Source: Lachnospiraceae bacterium
Lineage (GTDB): Bacteria; Bacillota; Clostridia; Lachnospirales; Lachnospiraceae
Reading direction: 5' to 3'
Assembly: GCA_024693135.1 (NCBI GenBank)
Contig: JAILLN010000023.1
Coordinates: forward strand, 1-64,000
DNA: 64,000 bases
Shown: one piece after another, positions 32,412 through 41,300 of the stretch
How the letters are laid out: every line of letters begins with the position of its first letter
Position numbering within the stretch: position 1 is the first letter of the stretch
Notes under the pieces: model-generated
What the model was told of the DNA's origin: nothing
The model's input: the letters and a program-made list of their open reading frames with translations, nothing else
Databases searched by the model: none
Translations under genes and position numbers: made by a program

Positions 32412-32876
32412 ATGGGCGTATATGACAGCTTTCATATTAATGCATCCGGGATGACGGCGGAGCGCTACCGGATGGACGTGATCGCCGAGAATGTGGCGAA
32501 TGCGAATACCACCAGGACGAAGGACGGCACTCCCTACCGCAGGAAGGTGGTGACCTTCCAGGAGAGGCAGGATCCGGTGGCTTCCTTCAACAGCATGCTG
32601 GCTTCCAACCGGAGCAAATACAACCGCTTCGTGGGCTCCGGGGTCAAGGTCGGCGGGTATTACCGGGATTATTCCACGGATCTTACCATGGTCTATGACC
32701 CTTCCCATCCGGATGCGGACGAAAACGGCTATGTCTATTATCCGAATGTGGAGATCGTAACGGAGATGACGAACCTCATCGACGCCAGCAGGGCTTATGA
32801 AGCCAATGCCACAGCATTCAATACCACCAAGCAGATCGCCCTGGCCGGACTGGATGTGGGCAGGGGCGGGGCTTGA
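32412..32876 (+). CDS. flgC: Flagellar proximal rod protein FlgC
   Basis: A 154-residue rod protein. The N-terminus MGVYDSFHINASGMTAER and the ENVANANTTRTKDG block are the rod/hook family signature, and the C-terminal MTNLIDASRAYEANATAFN helix closes the coiled core. It assembles with FlgB, FlgF/G-type proteins and FliE into the rod. A GGAGG site is eight bases upstream. FliE follows, in the usual order. Confidence 0.97.
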   Translation: MGVYDSFHINASGMTAERYRMDVIAENVANANTTRTKDGTPYRRKVVTFQERQDPVASFNSMLASNRSKYNRFVGSGVKVGGYYRDYSTDLTMVYDPSHPDADENGYVYYPNVEIVTEMTNLIDASRAYEANATAFNTTKQIALAGLDVGRGGA

Positions 32877-32922
32877 GCGGCAGCCTAAGGGAAGCATGAC
32901 CAGATCAAGGAGAGGATGAGAC

Positions 32923-33237
32923 ATGGAGATCACATCATTTTATAATCTTTCTTCCGGAGCCATAAGGGATGCGGCGAAGTATTCCTCCGTGGCCACCATA
33001 TCACCGGATACGAAGTTCGGCACCTTCCTGGATGCGGCGCTGAACCAGATCAATGAGACCAACGGATATCTGCAGGATCAGGAAAACGAGGAGATCAAAT
33101 ACGCCCTGGGCCTTACGGACAATACCCATGACCTGGCCATTGCCCAGTCTAAGGCACAGACCTCCCTGTCCTATACCGTGGCCCTGAGAGACCGGTTTTT
33201 GGAATCTTACCGGGAGATCATGCAGATGCAGATCTGA
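32923..33237 (+). CDS. fliE: Flagellar MS ring-rod junction protein FliE
   Basis: A 104-residue protein with the FliE helices: KFGTFLDAALNQINETNGYL near the middle and the C-terminal DLAIAQSKAQTSLSYTVALR, with the usual RDRFLESYREIMQMQI ending. It joins the rod to the FliF ring and is an early export substrate. Its length is standard. It is preceded by GGAGAGG and followed 41 bases later by fliF. Confidence 0.96.
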   Translation: MEITSFYNLSSGAIRDAAKYSSVATISPDTKFGTFLDAALNQINETNGYLQDQENEEIKYALGLTDNTHDLAIAQSKAQTSLSYTVALRDRFLESYREIMQMQI

Positions 33238-33278
33238 TCCGGAAGGGTGCTTGAAGGCTTTTTGCAGAGGAGGATATC

Positions 33279-34895
33279 ATGGTTGAACGGATCCAGCAAT
33301 GGCTGAAGGCGATGCTTGAACGGTTCATCGCCTGGTGGGGAAAATTTAATGCAAAGCAGAAGACTCTGATCATCTCGGTCTCCGCCGCGGTGGTTGTCCT
33401 CATCGTGATCGCGGTCACGATCCTGACCCAGCCGAAATTCAAGAGGCTCCATGTGAGCGAGACGGCGAAGGAGACGGCCGACATCCAGACCCTTCTGGAT
33501 GAAAATACCATTACCTACAGGACATCGGAGGACGGCCTGGTGCTTTCCGTGCTGGAGGAGCAGTATACGGATGCGGTGATCCTTTTGGGAGCCAATAATA
33601 TCCCTGCCGTGGGTGCCGATATCTCCAATGTGTTTGAGGGCGGCTTCTCTACGACAGAGGCCGACAAGACCAAGAAATATACCGCCTATCTGCAGCAATA
33701 TATCGCAGATACCCTGGCGGGGCAGGATAATATCAACCAGGCCACGGTTACCCTGAATATCCCGGACAACGACGGGACCCTGATCCGTGAGGACAAGGAA
33801 AGCTATGCCAGCGTCATGCTCTATCTGGACAATCCGGAGGATATGGATGAAGAGCAGGCGGCGGGCCTTGCGCGTTTTGTGGCGACCTCCATCGGAAATG
33901 ATACCACGAATAATATCGTGATCATGGATTCCCGGGGCAACATGCTCTACTCCGGCGAGGACGAGACCAGCGTCACCGGCGGGGCCAGCAACCGGCTTTC
34001 TTATAAGGCAAAATACGACGGCCTGGTGAAGGCCGAGATCCGGGACGCCCTGGTGGGCGCCAAGATTTATGACAATGTGCAGGTCATGCCCAATCTGGAC
34101 CTGAACTGGGATCAGATCAAAAAGACTGAGCATACCTATACTCCTGCGGACGGGCAGGACCAGGGCGTGCTTTCCCACAGGGATACCTATTCCCAGGTAG
34201 CACAGAACAGCAACGGAGACATCCCCGGCACGGATACCAACGGGGAGATCACCTATGAGTTCCAGGACAGCGCTTATTCCAATACCACCACGGATGAGGA
34301 GAGCACGGATTATCTGCCTAATGAGACCATTACGGACACCCAGTCCACCGGCGGCGTGATCCGCTATGATACCTCCTCCATCGGCATCACGGCCATCCAT
34401 TATGTGGTATATAATGAGGATGATCTGAAGACCCAGGGGCTTTTGGACGGCATCAACTTTGAAGAATACCGGCTGGCCAATAGCGAGAGGGTCAAGCAGG
34501 AGGTGGATGAAGACGTATACAGCGTGGTCTCCCGCGCCACAGGGATCCCGGTGGCCAATATCCAGATCATTGCCTATGACGAGCCTGTATTTGTAGAATC
34601 CGAGACAAGCAGCCTGCTGGAGTCCAATGTGCTCCTCATCGCATTGGTGATCCTGATCCTGGCGCTGCTGGCCTTTGTGGTGATCCGTTCCATGCGTGCG
34701 GAGAAGCAGCCCGAGGTGGAGGAGGAGATCCCCCTGGACGATATGCTGCAGAGCACCACGGAGGTTTCTACCGTGGGGGAGCTGGATTCGGAGACGAAGT
34801 CCGAGATGAGGATCATGATCGAAAAATTTGTGGATGAAAATCCGGATGCGGTTGCGAACCTGCTTCGCAACTGGCTCCAGGAGGATTGGGGGTAA
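33279..34895 (+). CDS. fliF: Flagellar MS ring protein FliF
   Basis: A 538-residue membrane protein that forms the MS ring. Membrane helices lie near residues 28-48 and 448-468. Between them are the YscJ/FliF ring domains (AKETADIQTLLDENTITYR, LSVLEEQYTDAVILL) and a variable periplasmic segment. The cytoplasmic tail (EKFVDENPDAVANLLRNWL) contains the FliG-binding end. It starts with ATG after GGAGG, and the next gene begins three bases past its stop, so FliF and FliG are translationally linked. Confidence 0.97.
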   Translation: MVERIQQWLKAMLERFIAWWGKFNAKQKTLIISVSAAVVVLIVIAVTILTQPKFKRLHVSETAKETADIQTLLDENTITYRTSEDGLVLSVLEEQYTDAVILLGANNIPAVGADISNVFEGGFSTTEADKTKKYTAYLQQYIADTLAGQDNINQATVTLNIPDNDGTLIREDKESYASVMLYLDNPEDMDEEQAAGLARFVATSIGNDTTNNIVIMDSRGNMLYSGEDETSVTGGASNRLSYKAKYDGLVKAEIRDALVGAKIYDNVQVMPNLDLNWDQIKKTEHTYTPADGQDQGVLSHRDTYSQVAQNSNGDIPGTDTNGEITYEFQDSAYSNTTTDEESTDYLPNETITDTQSTGGVIRYDTSSIGITAIHYVVYNEDDLKTQGLLDGINFEEYRLANSERVKQEVDEDVYSVVSRATGIPVANIQIIAYDEPVFVESETSSLLESNVLLIALVILILALLAFVVIRSMRAEKQPEVEEEIPLDDMLQSTTEVSTVGELDSETKSEMRIMIEKFVDENPDAVANLLRNWLQEDWG

Positions 34896-34898
34896 GCT

Positions 34899-35924
34899 TT
34901 GCCGGCACCGGCTGCAACGGGTGAGGGAAGCCTTACCGGACTGCAGAAGGCCGCGATCCTTTTGATCGCCTTGGGTCCTGAAAAGTCCAGTAAGATCTTT
35001 AAGCACCTGAAGGAAGAAGAAATTGAAGAGCTGACGCTGGAGATCGCCAATACCCGGAGCATCACGCCCCAGGTCAAGGAAGAGGTCATCAATGAGTTCT
35101 ACCAGATCTGCCTTGCCCAGCAATATATCGCAGAAGGCGGCATCGGCTATGCCAAGGAGCTGCTGGAGGCGGCCCTGGGGCCGGAGAAGGCGTCGGATGT
35201 GATCTCCAGGCTTACTGCATCGCTGCAGGTCAAGCCTTTTGAGTTTGTACGCAAGACGGATGCATCCCAGCTTTTGAACTTTATCCAGGATGAGCATCCG
35301 CAGACCATCGCGCTGATCCTGGCTTATCTCGCCCCGTCCCAGGCGGCCCAGATCATCGGTGCCCTGCCCCCGGACAAGCAGGCGGATGTAGCCAAGAGGA
35401 TCGCCATCATGGACCGGACTTCTCCGGACGTGATCAAGGAGGTGGAGAGGGTTTTGGAATCAAAGATCTCTTCCCTGGTCAACCAGGACTATACCATCAT
35501 CGGCGGCGTGGATTCCATCGTAGAGATCCTGAATACGGTAGACCGCGGTACCGAAAAGCATATCATGGAAACCCTGGAAGTGGACGAACCGGAGCTGGCC
35601 GACGAGATCCGAAAGAAGATGTTCGTCTTCGAAGACGTGCTGCTTCTGGACGACAGGGCGATCCAGAGGGTGCTCCGGGATGTGGACAACAACGATCTGG
35701 CAATGGCCCTGAAGGGCGCCAACGAGCAGGTTCAGGCCGCCATTTTCAAGAACCTTTCCAAGAGGCTTGCGGCCATGATCAAGGAAGACATGGAATTCAT
35801 GGGCCCTGTGCGGATGAAGGACGTGGAGGAAGCGCAGCAGAAGATCGTCAATGTCATCCGGAAGCTCGAAGACTCTGCAGAGATCGTAATTTCAAGAGGC
35901 GGAGGAGACGAGATCGTTGTCTAG
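34899..35924 (+). CDS. fliG: Flagellar motor switch protein FliG
   Basis: A 341-residue rotor protein that couples stator force to rotation and binds FliF and FliM. It shows TGLQKAAILLIALGPEKSS at the N-terminus, the EHPQTIALILAYL middle domain and a C-terminal torque helix with DLAMALKGANEQVQ and FKNLSKRLAAMI, followed by the usual IVNVIRKLED. No ATG is present near the N-terminus; TTG at 34899 follows a G-rich site in the end of fliF. Its last eight bases overlap fliH. Confidence 0.97.
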   Translation: MPAPAATGEGSLTGLQKAAILLIALGPEKSSKIFKHLKEEEIEELTLEIANTRSITPQVKEEVINEFYQICLAQQYIAEGGIGYAKELLEAALGPEKASDVISRLTASLQVKPFEFVRKTDASQLLNFIQDEHPQTIALILAYLAPSQAAQIIGALPPDKQADVAKRIAIMDRTSPDVIKEVERVLESKISSLVNQDYTIIGGVDSIVEILNTVDRGTEKHIMETLEVDEPELADEIRKKMFVFEDVLLLDDRAIQRVLRDVDNNDLAMALKGANEQVQAAIFKNLSKRLAAMIKEDMEFMGPVRMKDVEEAQQKIVNVIRKLEDSAEIVISRGGGDEIVV

Positions 35925-36783
35925 CAATCTGTTAAAGTGGAATGTCATTGCCCCGGGAGAGGATGACAAGAGGGTGATCGATTCCAACCGCCTTGTGGCA
36001 GACCGGATCGCCCTGTTGAGAAAGGTATTGAATACAGAAGACGGGAGGCAGTTTTCCGAGGACGGTTTTTCCGAAGGGCTCAATGCCGAGGTGGTGGACC
36101 AGCTTCTGGATGGTGCGGATGAGGCCGGGGGAGAGGCCTATGAGGAGGCTCCCCAGCCGCTTTCCCCGGAGGAGGCGGAGCAGGCCGCAGAGCAGATCCT
36201 TGAGGATGCCAAAGCCCAGGCGGAGCAGATCCTTGAGGATGCCAAAGCCCAGGCGGAGGCCGAGAAGGAGTCTGTATTCCAGCAGGCAAGGTCCAAAGGC
36301 CATGACGAGGGATATGCGGCGGGGCTTTCGGAAGTAGACCAGATGAAGGCCGAGCTTCAGCAGCAGGCCCTGTCTCTGGAGCAGGAATACGAGGAGCAGC
36401 TGAGCGTCCTGGAACCGATGTTCATAGATACCCTGACGGAGATCTATGAACATGTTTTTCATGTGCAGTTTGCGGACAATAAGGAGGTGGTCTTTTATCT
36501 CCTGCAGGATGCCCTGCGCAAGACGGACAGCGCGGGAAGCATGATCATCCATGTGTCCAGCGAGGACTACGGGTTTGTGTCCATGCAGAAGAAGGAACTG
36601 CTTTCCGGGATCTCCAATGCGGACAGCATCGATATCGTGGAGGATATGACCCTGAAGGCCAATGAATGCTTTATCGAAACGGGAGGGGGGATCTTTGAAT
36701 GCTCCCTGGAGACCCAGCTTGCCGGATTGAAGCGGGAGCTAAGGCTTCTCTCATTCCGCCCGGGAGAGGGGCAGGAGCCATGA
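35917..36783 (+). CDS. fliH: Flagellar export stator protein FliH
   Basis: A 288-residue partner of the FliI ATPase that links it to the export gate and C-ring. The TTG start lies inside fliG and follows GGAGGAGACG. The middle carries two exact copies of an 11-residue AEQILEDAKAQ-type unit in a long charged coil typical of FliH. The C-terminal half (QQALSLEQEYEEQLSVLEP onward) is the FliH/V-ATPase E-subunit-like domain. The stop overlaps the fliI ATG. Sequence identity in this family is low, so the call leans on gene order as well as the C-terminal domain. Confidence 0.92.
   Translation: MSSNLLKWNVIAPGEDDKRVIDSNRLVADRIALLRKVLNTEDGRQFSEDGFSEGLNAEVVDQLLDGADEAGGEAYEEAPQPLSPEEAEQAAEQILEDAKAQAEQILEDAKAQAEAEKESVFQQARSKGHDEGYAAGLSEVDQMKAELQQQALSLEQEYEEQLSVLEPMFIDTLTEIYEHVFHVQFADNKEVVFYLLQDALRKTDSAGSMIIHVSSEDYGFVSMQKKELLSGISNADSIDIVEDMTLKANECFIETGGGIFECSLETQLAGLKRELRLLSFRPGEGQEP
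36190..36255 (+). repeat. Two exact 33-bp repeats in fliH
   Basis: Units 36190-36222 and 36223-36255 are identical and encode two copies of an 11-residue coiled-coil segment. Identity at every wobble base indicates a very recent duplication. Confidence 0.9.
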
Positions 36784-38099
36784 TGGTGCCTGCCATTGAT
36801 TTCGAAAAATACCGGCGCGTCGTCGATATGACGTTTTATAAAAAGCTTGGCAAGGTCGTGAATGTGGTGGGACTTACCATTGAGTCCTTAGGGCCGGATG
36901 CCAGGCTTTCCGATATGTGCTATATTTATCCCTCCGGTGAGGGGAAGAAGCCGATCCTTGCCGAGGTGGTGGGCTTCAAGGATGCGAAGACCCTGCTCAT
37001 GCCCTATGAATCCACGGACGGCATCGGCAGCGGCTGCATCGTGGAGAACCTGGGGCATCCCCTGACGGTGACGTGCAGCAATGAAATGCTGGGCATGACC
37101 TTAGACGGCCTGGGGAATCCTTCCGACGGGGCCGAGCTTCAGGGGCAGGAGTATCCGGTGGATGCGAAGCCTCCGGATCCCATGGAGAGAGTCATCATCA
37201 ACGAGGTGCTTCCTTTAGGGGTAAAAGCCGTGGACGGGCTCCTTACCGTGGGCAAGGGCCAGAGGATCGGGATCTTTGCCGGCTCCGGCGTAGGCAAGAG
37301 CACGCTGATGGGAATGTTTGCCCGCAATACCAAGGCGGACATCAATGTCATCGCCCTGATCGGGGAGCGGGGCAGGGAGGTCCGGGAATTTGTGGAGCGC
37401 GACCTTGGCCCGGAGGGCATGGCAAGGTCCGTGGTGGTGGTGGCCACCAGCGACAAGCCGGCCCTGGAGCGGAAGAAGGCGCCCATGACCGCCACGGCCA
37501 TCGCGGAATTCTTCCGGGACCAGGGGAAGGACGTGCTTCTCATGATGGATTCCCTGACCAGGTTTTCCATGGCGCAGAGGGAGATCGGCTTAGCTTCCGG
37601 GGAGCCGCCCGTTACCAGGGGATATCCGCCCTCGGTCTATGCGGAGATGCCGAAGCTTTTGGAGAGGGCGGGCAATGCCGCAAAGGGCTCCATCACCGGG
37701 CTGTATACCGTGCTGGTGGATGGGGATGATTTCAACGAGCCCATTACGGATACGGCCAGGTCTATCCTGGACGGGCATATCATGCTGAACCGGAGGCTTG
37801 CCCAGCAGAACCATTATCCCGCCATTGACGTGATGATGAGCATCTCCCGGTGCATGAGCCAGGTGGCCTCGAAGGAGCATAAGAAGGTGGCCGGGATGCT
37901 CAAGAATGTGATGGCGACCTACAATGAGGCCGAAGACCTGATCAATATCGGCGCCTATAAGGCGGGCTCCAATAAAAAGATCGACTTTGCCATATCAAAG
38001 ATCGATGCAGTGAATGATTACCTGCTTCAGGCTACGGATGAGAAGTTCCAGTTTGACGATGAAGTGAAAATGCTGGAGGAGATCTTCGCGGAAGCGTAA
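36780..38099 (+). CDS. fliI: Flagellar type III export ATPase FliI
   Basis: A 439-residue F1-beta-like ATPase that powers unfolding and export of flagellar subunits. Walker A is GIFAGSGVGKSTLMG and Walker B is VLLMMDSLTRFSMAQRE; YPPSVYAEMPKLLERAG is the typical export ATPase block. The ATG at 36780 overlaps the fliH stop (ATGA) and follows AGGGGCAGGAG; an upstream in-frame start would lie deep in fliH. FliH and FliJ flank it, the standard partners. Confidence 0.97.
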   Translation: MMVPAIDFEKYRRVVDMTFYKKLGKVVNVVGLTIESLGPDARLSDMCYIYPSGEGKKPILAEVVGFKDAKTLLMPYESTDGIGSGCIVENLGHPLTVTCSNEMLGMTLDGLGNPSDGAELQGQEYPVDAKPPDPMERVIINEVLPLGVKAVDGLLTVGKGQRIGIFAGSGVGKSTLMGMFARNTKADINVIALIGERGREVREFVERDLGPEGMARSVVVVATSDKPALERKKAPMTATAIAEFFRDQGKDVLLMMDSLTRFSMAQREIGLASGEPPVTRGYPPSVYAEMPKLLERAGNAAKGSITGLYTVLVDGDDFNEPITDTARSILDGHIMLNRRLAQQNHYPAIDVMMSISRCMSQVASKEHKKVAGMLKNVMATYNEAEDLINIGAYKAGSNKKIDFAISKIDAVNDYLLQATDEKFQFDDEVKMLEEIFAEA

Positions 38100-38127
38100 G
38101 CATGCGGAACAGTCCGGGAAGGGGTTC

Positions 38128-38601
38128 ATGGCGAAATTCATATACAGGATGCAGAATATCCTGAACCTAAAAGAAAAGCTGGAGGAAGAAGCAAAAAACA
38201 GCTATGTCGCACAGCTATCCAGGGTGCATGCAAAAGAGGATGCCCTTGCCGCCCTCGTTGCCCAAAAGGAGCAGTATGAGGAAGAGGGGCGGAGGATGCG
38301 CCTCACGAAGCTGAATGTCCGCGACCTGCAGGAAAATGAGTATGCGGTCAGCACCATGAGGGGGATGATCAAGGCCCAGGAGGAGGCGCTTTGCCGGGAG
38401 GAAGAGATCCTGGAGGAGAAGCGGGAGGGCTACGAGGAGGCCATGAAGGAGAGAAAGACCCAGGACAAGCTGAAGGAGAAGGCTTTTGAGGAGTTCAAGG
38501 CAGAGCTTAACATGCAGGAAGCCAAGGAGATCGACCAGCTGACCAGCTACGTGTACGGAAACCGGATCCGGCTTCAGCAGGCCGGGTCTTCGGAGGATTA
38601 A
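38128..38601 (+). CDS. fliJ: Flagellar export chaperone FliJ
   Basis: A 157-residue, almost wholly helical charged protein that forms an antiparallel coiled coil and inserts into the FliI hexamer. The YRMQNILNLKEKLEEEAKN opening is characteristic. There is no membrane segment. It lies directly after fliI, with the MotE-like gene six bases downstream of its stop. The family diverges quickly, so identity rests on this opening, coil content and position. Confidence 0.93.
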   Translation: MAKFIYRMQNILNLKEKLEEEAKNSYVAQLSRVHAKEDALAALVAQKEQYEEEGRRMRLTKLNVRDLQENEYAVSTMRGMIKAQEEALCREEEILEEKREGYEEAMKERKTQDKLKEKAFEEFKAELNMQEAKEIDQLTSYVYGNRIRLQQAGSSED

Positions 38602-38607
38602 GGAAAG

Positions 38608-39504
38608 ATGGCAGACCAGACAAAAAAGGGCACAGAGCTGGCCGAGGCAGGCGGGGCAGACGGGAAGCTTAGCCCCCAGCAGCTGAAGGAGGAAAAGAAG
38701 GCCTTAAAGGCTCAGGCCAAGGAACTGAAAAAGCAGAGGAAAGCCCTGGAGGAAGCGGCGGACGATGAGGAGGAGGGCGGAGCGATCTCCGTCATCTTGG
38801 TCACGATCGTGATCATCGTCATCTGGCTTGCGATCCTGGCGCTCCTCATTAAGCTGGACGTGGGCGGCTTCGGCTCCAATGTGCTGGCTCCGGTATTGAA
38901 GGACGTGCCGGTCTTAAATAAGGTCCTGCCGGATACCATTTCCGGCAATGCCGTGGGAGAGGACGGGGAGAATGTCATCGGAGGCGGCTACGACAACCTG
39001 GAGGATGCGGTAAACCGGATCAAGGAGCTGGAGCTGGAGCTGGCTGATGCGGAGCAGGACATCACGGCGGCGGAGAATACCATCAACGACCTGACCACGG
39101 AGCTGGCCAGGCTGAAGACCTTCGAGGACAACCAGGTGGAGTTTGAAAAGATCAAGGACGAATTCGACGAAGAGGTGGTCTTTAATTCCCATGCCCCGGA
39201 TATCACCGAATATCAGAAATATTATGAGCAGATCGATCCCACCAATGCGGAGATCCTGTACAAGGAAGTGATCCGCAGGGAGCAGGAGGACGAGCTGGTG
39301 AAGCAGTATGCCAAGGCTTATTCCTCCATGAAGCCCTCCCAGGCCGCAGGCATTTTTGAAAGCATGACGGATGCCCTGGACCTGGCCGCCAAGATCCTGG
39401 ATGCCATGAGCGCGGATGCCAGAGGCGCCATCCTGGGGCAGATGGATTCGGATATCGCGGCCCAGATCACCAAGATCATGGAGCCGGACGAAACAGGAGA
39501 ATAA
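38608..39504 (+). CDS. MotE/YlxF-like flagellar membrane protein
   Basis: A 298-residue protein with a charged Lys-rich N-terminus, one membrane helix (about 57-80, SVILVTIVIIVIWLAILALL), a coiled coil (about 130-175) and a C-terminal MgtE-N-like helical domain (MKPSQAAGIFESM, then AKILDAMSADARGAILGQMD). In Bacillus the equivalent gene ylxF sits between fliJ and fliK, and related MotE proteins act on stator or export assembly. It begins six bases after fliJ. The exact role here is unknown; it is cytoplasm-anchored or periplasm-facing by topology. Confidence 0.8.
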   Translation: MADQTKKGTELAEAGGADGKLSPQQLKEEKKALKAQAKELKKQRKALEEAADDEEEGGAISVILVTIVIIVIWLAILALLIKLDVGGFGSNVLAPVLKDVPVLNKVLPDTISGNAVGEDGENVIGGGYDNLEDAVNRIKELELELADAEQDITAAENTINDLTTELARLKTFEDNQVEFEKIKDEFDEEVVFNSHAPDITEYQKYYEQIDPTNAEILYKEVIRREQEDELVKQYAKAYSSMKPSQAAGIFESMTDALDLAAKILDAMSADARGAILGQMDSDIAAQITKIMEPDETGE

Positions 39505-39508
39505 GGGC

Positions 39509-39536
39509 TAAAGTTTTGATCCGATATGGCCGATAT
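39509..39536 (+). promoter_or_regulatory. Sigma-D (FliA-type) promoter before fliK
   Basis: TAAA at 39509-39512, a 16-base spacer and GCCGATAT at 39529-39536 match the flagellar sigma-D consensus TAAA-N15-GCCGATAT. It lies in the 178-base gap between the MotE-like gene and fliK. A GCACACA/TGTGTGC hairpin (39604-39610 with 39637-39643) lies in the leader. Confidence 0.7.
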
Positions 39537-39682
39537 AACTATCGATGATATAGTAGTGAGGACATGACCGGCTGCCGGCATATCCATCGCATAATGAGGG
39601 AAAGCACACATGCTTCGGAGGAAAATGGCAGCTGGCTGTGTGCACAAGTAAAGAAAAAAGAAAGGAGGAAGAACAAAAAAAC

Positions 39683-41278
39683 ATGACAAGCCCCAAAATA
39701 TCAGCAATGATCTCTGCGGGGAAGGGAATGCAGCCTCTGGGCTTTGACGACATGAAGGAAAACGCGGAAGGCGGCTTCATGGATGTGATGAAAACCGTAC
39801 AGAACGGAGTGAATGCCCGGAATGCGGAGAATCCGCTCCCGGCGCCGGCAAAGAAGACGGAAGGCGCTCTGGTGAAGGAAGCGGCCGAAGCCTCAAGGAA
39901 GCCGGGAAGGCCGGAAAAGGAAAGCGGCGGCAGGGTGAAGCAGGAAGAAAAAAAGCCCGCCCGGACAGAAAGGGAAAAGCCGAAGCCTTCTGCAGATAAG
40001 ACCGGTGATGAGGAGTCCCTGAATACGGCGAAGGATGCGGCAGGAGAAGCGGCATCCAAGGTGAAAGCCGAGATCGCAGAAAAGCTCGGGATTTCGGAGG
40101 AAGAGCTGGAAGGAATCATGGAAGTGATGGGGATCACCCTGATGGATCTCCTGAATCCCCAGATCACCCCGGAGCTTGTGGCAGAGGCCACAGGAAGCGA
40201 CATTTCCGCAGTGCTGACCGATGAAGCGCTCTACAGCCAGGTAAGCGAGATCACGACAGTGCAGAAGGAAGCCCGGACGGAGGTGATGGAAGCGCTCCAG
40301 ATCCCGGAGGAGGACTTCACTGAGGCGCTGGAAGCCCTGAAGGAGGCACCGCCGGAACCGACGGAAGATGCCGCACCGGAAGAAAGGGAGGCCGGGCCGG
40401 AGACAAAAGCAGAGATACAGACACAGGAAAAACCAAAGACCGCCGGAGAGAATGAATCTGGCAGGGAGATCGAGATCAGAGCCGAAAACTCGGCGAGGGA
40501 TGAGGTAAGGACCCCAGCGGAAGCCAATCCCGAGAGGAAGCCGCATACGGATGCGACCGAAAGGAAATCCGGAGCGGAAGAGCTTCCGGCATCTGGTCAG
40601 TCGGAAAAGGCCGAAGGATCCGAAGAGACCCAGGCAAGGAGCGAAGGCTCCGCCATGGGACAGGATCCCGGCCGTCGGCAGCCGGCAAGGCATGCAGCAG
40701 ATCCTGAGCCGGCATCCTTTACCCAGAATCTCACACAGGCAGTCGAACATGCAGCAGACAACATGGCATCCCTTTCCCAGGAGGGCCGGGCCGGTTCCTA
40801 TGTGGATCCCCAGAGGCTCTTAGACCAGATCGAAAGCCAGGTCCGCGTGAATTTCGTCAACCGGGAAGAAACGGCCATGCAGATGGAGCTGAACCCGGCA
40901 TCCTTGGGGAGGCTCAGCATCCAGCTGATCTCCAGGAACGGAGAGGTCACGGCCCAGTTCCAGGCACAGAACGCCCAGGTAAGGGCAGCCTTGGAAAGCC
41001 ATGTGGCTGAGCTGAAGCAGTCCTTAGAAGCACAGGGAGTAAAGATCGAGAGCGTGGAGGTCACGGTTGCATCCCATGCCTTCGAGCAGAACCTGATGCA
41101 GGGCCAGGAACAGCAGCAGCAGGAAGCCGGCAATGCCGGCCGGAGCCGGGGAGGCTTAAGGCGCATCAACCTGAACGGCGGGGAAGAGGAAGAAGCCGCA
41201 GAGGGAGCCAGTGAGGCAGACCGGATCGCCCGGAGCATGATGAGGGCAAACGGCGGCTCCGTCGACTTTACGGCCTAG
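39683..41278 (+). CDS. fliK: Flagellar hook-length control protein FliK
   Basis: A 531-residue protein that measures hook length and switches export specificity by acting on FlhB. The long middle is low-complexity Glu/Ala/Lys/Pro-rich and helix-poor. The C-terminal domain (about 370-500) is the conserved part: MQMELNPASLGRLSIQL, ISRNGEVTAQFQAQNAQVRAAL and LKQSLEAQGVKIESVEV. An AGGAGG site lies 14 bases before the chosen ATG, longer than usual; a GTG at 39638 is possible but overlaps the leader hairpin. It follows a sigma-D-type promoter and precedes flgD. Confidence 0.92.
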   Translation: MTSPKISAMISAGKGMQPLGFDDMKENAEGGFMDVMKTVQNGVNARNAENPLPAPAKKTEGALVKEAAEASRKPGRPEKESGGRVKQEEKKPARTEREKPKPSADKTGDEESLNTAKDAAGEAASKVKAEIAEKLGISEEELEGIMEVMGITLMDLLNPQITPELVAEATGSDISAVLTDEALYSQVSEITTVQKEARTEVMEALQIPEEDFTEALEALKEAPPEPTEDAAPEEREAGPETKAEIQTQEKPKTAGENESGREIEIRAENSARDEVRTPAEANPERKPHTDATERKSGAEELPASGQSEKAEGSEETQARSEGSAMGQDPGRRQPARHAADPEPASFTQNLTQAVEHAADNMASLSQEGRAGSYVDPQRLLDQIESQVRVNFVNREETAMQMELNPASLGRLSIQLISRNGEVTAQFQAQNAQVRAALESHVAELKQSLEAQGVKIESVEVTVASHAFEQNLMQGQEQQQQEAGNAGRSRGGLRRINLNGGEEEEAAEGASEADRIARSMMRANGGSVDFTA

Positions 41279-41300
41279 GACGGGAAAAGGAGGAAACCCT

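Noticed and set aside
33207-35297. Long reverse-strand open frame of 696 codons over fliF/fliG
   Set aside because: It is antisense to two unmistakable flagellar genes; its composition is that of a reverse reading of biased codons, and no start signals are present. The same applies to other long antisense frames, such as 28846-31020 over topA.
39625-39651. Eight-codon frame after GGAGG in the fliK leader, possible leader peptide
   Set aside because: The ribosome site is only three bases from the ATG, and the peptide shows no regulatory codon run. The enclosing hairpin was noted with the sigma-D promoter instead.
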